A stretch of 55,919 bases of DNA from Salinivirga sp035268865 (GTDB lineage Bacteria; Bacteroidota; Bacteroidia; Bacteroidales; Salinivirgaceae), in assembly GCF_035268865.1 (NCBI RefSeq), contig NZ_DATFKB010000248.1, positions 1 through 55,919 of the forward strand. Direction: 5' to 3'. The position numbers were made by a program, and so were the translations under genes. The stretch's first letter is position 1, and each line of letters opens with the position of its first letter. Below are positions 48,939-55,919 of the stretch, one piece after another. A model generated the notes under the pieces. It had not been told where the DNA came from and made no database searches. It saw only the letters and a program-made list of their open reading frames with translations.

Positions 48939-51900
48939 ATGAGAAATTTCTTCCTAAAGACCACCTTAATGGTGTCTTTCCTAACTTTGTGTGCCCTTTT
49001 TCTTCAGGGCCAAAAATTTGAGTATGCAGATGGTTGGGGCAAACAGGGCCTGACTATCGAACAACAAAAATCAGATGGAATAACTTTTAACTATTCCATA
49101 AAAGAGTTTGTGCTTACAGATCAACAAATTAAGGGTGAAGTACTAAAAGTGGTGCAGTTACCCGGCAACATGCTTCCGAATGATGCCGGAATGCCCAACT
49201 TACCGGGCGAGAGTAAAATGGTAGCCATTCCCCTTGGTGCAAAACCAAAACTCAAAGTTACAGACTTTAAAGTTGAAACCATTGAGAATGTAGCCATTGC
49301 ACCTGCTCCAGTCATTCCACTGGACACAGATGAAAAGCCAATGGTTTATGAAAAAGATGAAAAAGTTTATTCTGCAGACCGTTTTTACCCTGCAGATCCT
49401 TTTAAAATCTCTGAATCCATAAAAATAAGAGGCGTAAATGCTGTAACGCTTGGAATCACACCTTTTCAATATAACCCGGTTACAAAGGTTTTAAAAATTT
49501 ACCGTGACATAAAACTGGAAATAGCATTTGAAGGTGGAAATGGGAAACTAAGTGATGCCAAATACAGAAGCCGTTATTGGGAATCAATCCTTCAGCAAAA
49601 CATCATCAATTATAACGCTTTACCGAAAATCGATTTTGCTCAACAAAACACACCCAGCAAAGATGGCGAAGCAGATTATGTGATTCTGACCATTGACAAT
49701 CCGGACTTTATAGCAAAAGCCAATGAAATTGCTGAATTCAGAAGAAAACAGGGAATTTCGAGTATGGTCATCACTACAACAGACGTGGGCGGCAATACAG
49801 TCACAGCTATTGAAGACTGGGTAGACAATGCGTACAACACCTGGACAAACCCACCTGAAGCCTTCCTGCTTCTTGGCGATTATAGTACAGGCTCCAATGG
49901 CATTATTTCTCATTTATATGAACACCCTGCTTCTGGGTGGGGTTACCCGGATTTTGCCTCTGACAACCGCTATGCCGATGTGGACGGCGATGAACTCCCG
50001 GACATTGTATTCGCAAGAATTACAGCAGAAAACACTGATCAGCTCAACACCATGGTATCAAAATTCATGGATTATGAGCAAAACCCACCGACAGATGCTG
50101 GTTTTTACGACAATCCTATTACGGCCTTAGGCTGGCAAACAGAACGTTGGTTTCAAATCTGTTCAGAAGTAGTAGGCGGATTTTGGAATAACGAACTTGG
50201 TAAAAACACAGTCAGAATTAATGCTGTGTACGAAGGCAGCCCTGCATCTGACCCATGGTCAACTGCTACAAATACGGAAACTGTAATGAACTATTTCGGA
50301 CCAAACGGACTGAATTATTTGCCTGAAACCCCCGGGGAACTTGGTGGGTGGACAGGCGGAACAGCAGGAGACGTGGCCAATGCCATAAATAATGGAGCAT
50401 TTATGCTACAACACCGCGACCATGGTGCATATTATGGTTGGGGCGAACCTGCATTTCAGACCGACAACATCAGTTCATTAACAAATGTGGACAACAAACT
50501 CCCTTTTATCTTCTCCATTAATTGCCAAACAGGAGCTTTTCATAACCCTGACACCGACCCAACTTTTACTGAAGCCTTTCACCGTTACACATACAACGGA
50601 CAAAATAGTGGTGCACTGGGATTAATTGCTGCAACAGAGGTGTCTTATTCATTTGTAAATGACGTATACGTTTGGGGTCTTTATGATAACATGTGGCCTA
50701 ATTTTATGCCCGATGAAACAGCTGAATTCCCTGCCGGTTTTGTATATCCGGCCTTTGGAAATACTGCGGGTAAATATTTCCTTGAACAATCATCGTGGCC
50801 ATACAACACAGACAACAAGCAGGTAACGCACAGGCTATTTCATCATCACGGCGATGCTTATCTGAACGTATACACTGAAGTACCCCAGGAACTGACTGTA
50901 AACACACCTGATTCACATGTATTTGGAAGCAGCACAATTGATATATCTGCAGATGAAGGTGCTACAATAGCAGTAACCTACTTCAATGAAAACACACAAC
51001 AAACGGATATTCTGGGTACTGCAATAAGCACAGGAGGGACAACCACAATAAATCTCTCAGAGATACCCAATCCGGGAACTGAGATGCTCATAACCATCAC
51101 AAAACAAAATTATTTCCGTCACACATCAACTGTTACTGTAATTGCCCCATCCGGGCCATACGACGTGGTTGATAGTTTCACTATAAACGATGGTGAAAAC
51201 AACGCTGCAGATTTTGGCGAAACATTTAACCTGGATATCAGCATCAAAAACGTTGGGGTCGACCTTTCTGAAAACGTAGAAGTTACACTTACCACTGAAG
51301 ATACCAATGTAATTTCACTTACCAATGCCAGCAATGTGAGCTATGGCGATATTCAGCCAGATTCTATTGAAACAAGCAACGGTAGTTTTACTGTAGAGCT
51401 GGCCAACAACATACCTGATGAAACCACCATAAGCTTTGATGCAGTAATTACCGATGCAGCAACTAAAAGCACTTATGAGGGTAGTCTTTCATTTAAGGTT
51501 AATGCTCCTGTAATAACCATCGGTACTATGATTATAGATGATGCTGCAGGGAACGGCGATGCAATTCTCGATCCGGGCGAAACCGCTGATATCGTAATTC
51601 CGGTTACCAACATAGGTCACGCAGATGTAACAAACGTAATTGGAAACATTGCTTCATCAAGCACAAACATTACCATAAATTCAGCCACAACAAGTCCGGT
51701 TGAACTCACTACAGAAGGAACTGAAAACCTGATTTTTAATGTAACAGCTGATGCGGCCACACCTGATGGTACTCCTGTAAATATCGATTTTAATGTTGAT
51801 GCAGGCGCTGAGGGACAATACGCTGCAACAGAAACAAAATCGCTGGTTATCGGGTTCGTTCCCGAATATTGCGATGCTGGTTCTGACAACCAAAACGATG

Positions 51901-54068
51901 AACATATTTCAAGAGTACAATTTGTAGACATTGACAATACATCTGGCGCTTCAAGTTATACCGATTACACTGATATGTCGACAGATGTTTTTGTAAACGA
52001 ATCGTACCCCATTACTATTACAAACGGAGAACATTGGAGCGGCGACGAAATGGGTTGCTGGGTCGACTGGAATTACGATGGCGACTTCGATGATGCCAAT
52101 GAAAACATATCTATCAACTACTCAGAGCCAGATGGCACGGGCACCATCACCATACCCGCCGATGTACATATTGGTATGCTAACTATGCGTGTAAGAGTTA
52201 AATACTCTTCGGGCGATCTTACGCCCTGTGGCAATACCAGTTATGGAGAGGTAGAGGATTACACCATCAATGTAATTTCTCCGAATATTTATGCCGGCGA
52301 AGCAAGTGCTAATCCATTAGAAATATGTAGTTCAGGAACCACCACACTTAATATTACCGACTGGATTGGCGATAGTCTCCAGTGGCAGCAATCGGAAAAT
52401 GGCACCACCTGGACAGACATTACCGATGCCACAACAGAAAGCTACACAACTACAACGTTTACTGAGAACCGATATTTCAGAGCTGAAATATATGCTGAAG
52501 GAGAAAACCCGGTAACTACCGATGTGCTCTTTGTAGAGGTATTCGAAACTCCGGTTGCAGGCACAGCTACCTCCAACACTAATGAAATATGTGGCGGCGA
52601 ATCTGTAGAGCTTAGTCTCGAAGGTAGTACCGGCAGTATCCAGTGGCAAAGTTCAACAGACGAGGCAAACTGGACCAACATAAATGGAGCAGTTACAACA
52701 CCATACACAACCACTGCGCTCACAGGTGATATTTATTTCAGAGCACAGGTGAGCAATGGAGTTTGCACTGCTGTTAATTCCAACAGCTCCTTTGTTACTG
52801 TTAATGAATCGCCCGATGGTGGAACAGTTACAGCTGAAAATACAGCTATTTGTGAAGGCGAATCAACCATCATTAGTTTAGCGGGCCATGTCGGCACAAT
52901 ACAATGGCAGAAGTCGACAGACCAGGAATCCTGGACAGACATCACAGATGCCACAAGTGAGACATATACAACCGAAGCACTGACAATGGACACTTATTAC
53001 CAGGCAGTATTGTCAACGGCCAGTTGTGGCAGCGCCACCTCAAACAATGTTATGATTGACACTTACGCACCATTGACAGCTGGTTCAGTGGAGAGCAACA
53101 CAAGTGAAATATGCGCCGGCGAAACAGTTGATTTAAACCTAAGCGGTTATAGTGGTAACATACAGTGGCAAAAATCTGATGATGGCAGCAGCTGGCTAAA
53201 TATCTATGGAGCTACAGCCGAAACTTATACCTCTAATGCATTATCGAGCGACAGATATTTCAGAGCAAGAGTGTCAAATGCGGGATGTGGTGAAGTCTAT
53301 TCCAACGAATTGTTAATTACTGTTAATCCGCTTGCCGAAACTGGCGCAATAACCTCAGATGAAACTTCTGTTTGTGAAGGCAGTACCATTACGTTAAACA
53401 CATCAGATTACCTGGGTACAATGCAATGGCAAGTATCTGACGATAACACAGAATGGACCAACCTGGATGGTGCAACAGCTGATAATTACACATCAGAAGT
53501 GCTCACAACATCATGCTTTTTCCGCTTGATGGCGACCAATGGTTGTGGCGATGTATATTCGGAACCACTGGAGATAAGTGTATTTGCCAACCCAATATCT
53601 GCTTTCACATACGAGACCGATAGTCTGGACATTATATTAACCAATGAATCTGAAAATGCAGATGGTTACACCTGGGACTTTGGTGACGGCGCAGGCACAT
53701 CAACAGCAACCAACCCTGTATACACTTATGCTGCTGCAGGCAACTACACGGTAGCCCTTTCAGCGTCTAACGGAATATGTCCGGACAGTCAATGGAGCGA
53801 AGAAGTTAACATTTCAGGCACCGGAATTGATGATTTGGCAAAGCTGGGCATTGAGATATTCCCCAACCCAACCAATGGAATATTTAACGTAACAGTTGAG
53901 GCTAAAGCAACCATCACCATTATGAACAATACCGGTAAAATTGTACATCAGGAATTAATTAATAATACAACCACAGAGGTTGACATCAAGTCGCTTCCGG
54001 ATGGTTATTACATCATAAGATTCCTTACCGGAGATCAAATGGCTTACAAGAAAATTATTAAACAATAA
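48939..54068 (+). CDS. Gingipain-like C25 protease with adhesion modules and T9SS tail
   Basis: A 1709-residue secreted cysteine protease. Signal peptide to about 25, prodomain about 25-235, C25 catalytic domain about 245-650 (DYVILTIDNPDF, AFLLLGDYS, DIVFARITAEN) with the catalytic His495 in QHRDHGAYYGW and Cys529 in FSINCQTGAF; the 34-residue spacing matches gingipain. An Ig-like C25 tail follows (about 655-745), then CARDB-like regions (745-970), a GEVED domain (976-1110), five Ig-like repeats (about 1113-1550), a PKD domain (1551-1628; YTWDFGDG) and a T9SS sorting domain (1634-1709; IEIFPNPTNG, YYIIRFL). It would be a cell-surface or secreted endopeptidase. The preferred P1 residue cannot be read. 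Confidence 0.88.
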   Translation: MRNFFLKTTLMVSFLTLCALFLQGQKFEYADGWGKQGLTIEQQKSDGITFNYSIKEFVLTDQQIKGEVLKVVQLPGNMLPNDAGMPNLPGESKMVAIPLGAKPKLKVTDFKVETIENVAIAPAPVIPLDTDEKPMVYEKDEKVYSADRFYPADPFKISESIKIRGVNAVTLGITPFQYNPVTKVLKIYRDIKLEIAFEGGNGKLSDAKYRSRYWESILQQNIINYNALPKIDFAQQNTPSKDGEADYVILTIDNPDFIAKANEIAEFRRKQGISSMVITTTDVGGNTVTAIEDWVDNAYNTWTNPPEAFLLLGDYSTGSNGIISHLYEHPASGWGYPDFASDNRYADVDGDELPDIVFARITAENTDQLNTMVSKFMDYEQNPPTDAGFYDNPITALGWQTERWFQICSEVVGGFWNNELGKNTVRINAVYEGSPASDPWSTATNTETVMNYFGPNGLNYLPETPGELGGWTGGTAGDVANAINNGAFMLQHRDHGAYYGWGEPAFQTDNISSLTNVDNKLPFIFSINCQTGAFHNPDTDPTFTEAFHRYTYNGQNSGALGLIAATEVSYSFVNDVYVWGLYDNMWPNFMPDETAEFPAGFVYPAFGNTAGKYFLEQSSWPYNTDNKQVTHRLFHHHGDAYLNVYTEVPQELTVNTPDSHVFGSSTIDISADEGATIAVTYFNENTQQTDILGTAISTGGTTTINLSEIPNPGTEMLITITKQNYFRHTSTVTVIAPSGPYDVVDSFTINDGENNAADFGETFNLDISIKNVGVDLSENVEVTLTTEDTNVISLTNASNVSYGDIQPDSIETSNGSFTVELANNIPDETTISFDAVITDAATKSTYEGSLSFKVNAPVITIGTMIIDDAAGNGDAILDPGETADIVIPVTNIGHADVTNVIGNIASSSTNITINSATTSPVELTTEGTENLIFNVTADAATPDGTPVNIDFNVDAGAEGQYAATETKSLVIGFVPEYCDAGSDNQNDEHISRVQFVDIDNTSGASSYTDYTDMSTDVFVNESYPITITNGEHWSGDEMGCWVDWNYDGDFDDANENISINYSEPDGTGTITIPADVHIGMLTMRVRVKYSSGDLTPCGNTSYGEVEDYTINVISPNIYAGEASANPLEICSSGTTTLNITDWIGDSLQWQQSENGTTWTDITDATTESYTTTTFTENRYFRAEIYAEGENPVTTDVLFVEVFETPVAGTATSNTNEICGGESVELSLEGSTGSIQWQSSTDEANWTNINGAVTTPYTTTALTGDIYFRAQVSNGVCTAVNSNSSFVTVNESPDGGTVTAENTAICEGESTIISLAGHVGTIQWQKSTDQESWTDITDATSETYTTEALTMDTYYQAVLSTASCGSATSNNVMIDTYAPLTAGSVESNTSEICAGETVDLNLSGYSGNIQWQKSDDGSSWLNIYGATAETYTSNALSSDRYFRARVSNAGCGEVYSNELLITVNPLAETGAITSDETSVCEGSTITLNTSDYLGTMQWQVSDDNTEWTNLDGATADNYTSEVLTTSCFFRLMATNGCGDVYSEPLEISVFANPISAFTYETDSLDIILTNESENADGYTWDFGDGAGTSTATNPVYTYAAAGNYTVALSASNGICPDSQWSEEVNISGTGIDDLAKLGIEIFPNPTNGIFNVTVEAKATITIMNNTGKIVHQELINNTTTEVDIKSLPDGYYIIRFLTGDQMAYKKIIKQ
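52289..53593 (+). repeat. Five tandem Ig-like repeats inside the C25 protease gene
   Basis: Five units of about 85-90 codons, each with the pattern AG-x3-S-x-x-x-x-IC-x-G-x3-L, G-x-[IL]-QWQ-x-S-x-x-x-x-W-x-[DN][IL], Y-x-[ST]-x-x-L-x3-x-[YF]F-x-x. The first Cys and the central QWQ are conserved in all five. The repeats differ at the base level, so they are not a recent DNA expansion. Confidence 0.85.
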
Positions 54069-54083
54069 AAAAGCCTATAAATC

Positions 54084-54116
54084 AAAATGGCTGCCTCAAA
54101 CGGGGCAGCCATTTTT
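54084..54116. terminator. Bidirectional intrinsic terminator after the C25 protease
   Basis: AAAATGGCTGCC / GGCAGCCATTTT, a 12-bp stem with an 8-nt loop; T tract on both strands. It separates the convergent protease and kinase genes. Confidence 0.9.
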
Positions 54117-54159
54117 AGTAAACTTGGTCTGAATGATACTTTTACGGGTTAATAATCAC

Positions 54160-55919
54160 CTACTTCGGATGATAAAAATAAAACGTAGTTCCCTCTCCAA
54201 CTGTCGATTCTAAACTCAAGCGCCCTCCCAGCAATTCGGCAAATCCTTTACAGATAGAAAGGCCTAAACCTGTTCCACTTTTCTTTTGATTAGTTTCCAG
54301 TTGCATGAAGCGCTCAAATATTTTGTCGTATTCATTTTTGGGAATACCGAAACCAGTATCCTTGACAAAAAACATAATCTCATTTTCAAAAACCTCATAA
54401 CCGAATTCTACAGTACCTTCAGCTGTAAACTTCAGTGCATTATTTATCAGGTTTGTGAGAATTTGCTGTATTTTGGTTCGGTCAGAATACAAAATAAAAT
54501 GCTCATCAGAAGTATGGGTAATAATACCAACCTTTGGGTTTGAATGAATACGTTGATGTACAGATTGCAAATCGGTTATCATCTCATTCAAATCAATTTC
54601 TTCTTTATATATTTTGGCCTGGCCTGCCTCAAGTTTTGATATATCTACAATATCTGAAATAATATGTAAAAGCTGCGTAGACTGATGATTAACAATGTTG
54701 ACATATTTTGCTTGCTTCTCTTTGCTTAGTGAAGGTTTTTTTAGCATTTGAGCAAAATTCACGATTCCGTTCATTGGTGTGCGTATCTCATGACTCATAT
54801 TTGCCAAAAAAGCTGATTTAAGCCGATCACTCTCTTCGGCCTGGTTCTTAGCATTGATAAGTTGCTGCTTATACCGCATTTCTTTCAATCGTGCATTTAA
54901 TAAGGGTGCTACATAATTGCAAATAGAAACCAATATATTTAAATCATTTTCACTATACTCATCTGTATTTCTGGCAACTGCTACTTGCCCTATAACTGAT
55001 CCATGATCATTGCTAATGGGCGAAACAATTACATTCTCAAATTTAATGTGGGTGGATGGAAAAACAAGATTTCCATTTTTCATGGCAGCCTTATTTTGTT
55101 TTAAGGATTCTCCCCATACACCCTTCCAATTTTCTTTTTTGAATACCATTAAATCGCTTTTGATCTTGTCGCCGGTCCAAACAGAATCCGTTATGGCAGG
55201 ACATGCCAGATCACCATTTTTATCAATATAGCCGAAGAAGCCATATTTACTTGCAAGCTGGTTCATTACAATTGATAAAACCTGCTGATAAAAGCGATTG
55301 TCATTAAAGCGTAAAAAGGCATTTGAAATACTGGTTCGTAATTCTAATTGCGCATTGGTTTGACGGAGTTCTTTTTGTGCTTTCTTAACCTGTGTCATTT
55401 CACGAACAATAGCCAGCGTCTTGTCTTTTAAAAGAGGAACCATCCGGGTTTCATAAATATGGGTTTCACCATTAAAAATTAATGAATACTCATATTCCTG
55501 AACACCGTTTTTCAGGGTTTCTTCTATTTTTTGCATTGTTAGTTGGGCCAAAGAACCTGGTAAAATTTTAAAAATAGATTTATTCAGGAAATTTTTGGGT
55601 TCTGAATATAAATTGTCTTCTGCTGCATTATAGTCAAGAATTATCCCGTTTTTATTGAACACAAACATCAAATCTGGAATAGCATCTAATAAACTTTTAA
55701 CTTTGCGTTCATTTTGAATAGCATCGTCCTTTGCCTTTAGAAGCTGTTCCTGGGTTTGTTCATACTGCGTAAAATCTTCCACAATAACCTGTGCAATAGT
55801 AGGATTAGAACCAGAAAAGAACACCGGAGTGATAGTATATTTTAATGAGAGGCTAATTCCCCAGGTTGATTGGTATTTTTTTACATTGGCAATTGTTTTT
55901 CCGGTTTTTATGCCTTCGT
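54160..55919 (-). CDS. PAS/GAF sensor histidine kinase (5' end outside the window)
   Basis: The frame stays open to base 55919, so this is the C-terminal 586 residues of a longer protein; the GTG at 55824 is an internal codon, not the start. Visible order: end of one PAS domain (TPVFFSGSNPTIAQVIVEDFTQYE), a second PAS (LLDAIPDLMFVFNKNGIILDYN), a coiled linker, a GAF domain (ISNAFLRFNDNRFYQQVLSIV ... SENDLNILVSICNYVAPLL), HisKA with phospho-His in NMSHEIRTPMNGIV, and HATPase_c (QILTNLINNALKF, FFVKDTGFGIP, GTGLGLSICKGFAELLGG). It ends after the ATPase, with no receiver. The signal and partner regulator are not in the window. Confidence 0.92.
   Translation of the reverse strand, partial: EGIKTGKTIANVKKYQSTWGISLSLKYTITPVFFSGSNPTIAQVIVEDFTQYEQTQEQLLKAKDDAIQNERKVKSLLDAIPDLMFVFNKNGIILDYNAAEDNLYSEPKNFLNKSIFKILPGSLAQLTMQKIEETLKNGVQEYEYSLIFNGETHIYETRMVPLLKDKTLAIVREMTQVKKAQKELRQTNAQLELRTSISNAFLRFNDNRFYQQVLSIVMNQLASKYGFFGYIDKNGDLACPAITDSVWTGDKIKSDLMVFKKENWKGVWGESLKQNKAAMKNGNLVFPSTHIKFENVIVSPISNDHGSVIGQVAVARNTDEYSENDLNILVSICNYVAPLLNARLKEMRYKQQLINAKNQAEESDRLKSAFLANMSHEIRTPMNGIVNFAQMLKKPSLSKEKQAKYVNIVNHQSTQLLHIISDIVDISKLEAGQAKIYKEEIDLNEMITDLQSVHQRIHSNPKVGIITHTSDEHFILYSDRTKIQQILTNLINNALKFTAEGTVEFGYEVFENEIMFFVKDTGFGIPKNEYDKIFERFMQLETNQKKSGTGLGLSICKGFAELLGGRLSLESTVGEGTTFYFYHPK

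Noticed and set aside
52289..53593. Recent DNA tandem repeat or CRISPR array
   Set aside because: Repeats are ~260 bp, in frame, diverged and encode Ig-like domains; there are no spacers.

Overview
The window reads as one contiguous chromosomal stretch of a Bacteroidota (Bacteroidetes) bacterium, probably an anaerobic or microaerophilic Bacteroidales/Marinilabiliales-type lineage. Four things point there. Several large secreted proteins end in C-terminal type IX secretion (T9SS) sorting domains. Promoters have the Bacteroidota -7 element TAnnTTTG, one with a TTG box exactly 19 bp upstream. The gene families are typical of the phylum: FISUMP lipoprotein, S46 dipeptidyl peptidase, long-form IspG, DUF4465 surface protein, gingipain-like protease. 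The coaX/beta-barrel/TPR/LptC/CNNM gene order is, from memory, common in this phylum. I see no rRNA, tRNA, CRISPR array, integrase, transposase or phage gene. The only element that looks possibly mobile is a ~120-bp palindrome at 22.0-22.2 kb.

Layout. 0-5 kb: 3' part of lon, a LiaF-like membrane protein, a FISUMP lipoprotein, aspS. 5.1-10.5 kb (minus): an envelope operon coaX, beta-barrel, TPR protein, lptC, small membrane protein, CNNM/CorC transporter. 10.8-15.5 kb: a beta-barrel protein, waaA (Kdo transferase) and a class II (B12-dependent) ribonucleotide reductase. 15.6-19.1 kb: a small Cys-rich protein next to a striking RNA-like hairpin, two secreted proteins of unknown function, and two peptidyl-prolyl isomerases. 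19.3-25.9 kb: class I aldolase, a patatin/acyltransferase pair, the palindrome, rlmN, and a DPP7-type S46 peptidase. 26-28 kb: two pairs of small secreted paralogues. 28.2-32.1 kb: a hemerythrin-like protein overlapping a LuxR regulator with a degenerate receiver, mntP, a porin and a periplasmic protein with a covalent-flavin motif. 32.2-34.7 kb: yebC and an orphan aromatic amino acid lyase. 34.8-40.7 kb: a cobalamin-riboswitch-controlled operon of two T9SS-sorted surface proteins and a BtuB-like TonB receptor. 40.9-45.1 kb: TlpA thioredoxin, ispG, cmk, ispH. 45.3-48.8 kb: dgt flanked by two secreted paralogues. 48.9-54.1 kb: a 1709-residue gingipain-like T9SS protease. 54.2 kb to the end: a PAS/GAF histidine kinase cut by the window edge.

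How it fits together. Most of the window is housekeeping plus cell-envelope biology. The best candidate for a less described system is the riboswitch-controlled B12 capture operon. In it, a propeller-like/DUF4465 surface protein and a second surface protein carry T9SS sorting tails where characterised Bacteroides B12-binding proteins are lipoproteins. They sit directly upstream of a BtuB-like receptor, in a genome that also has B12-dependent ribonucleotide reductase. Other leads are the porin/flavinylated-protein pair, the hemerythrin/pseudo-receiver pair, and two unexplained RNA-like or palindromic hairpins.
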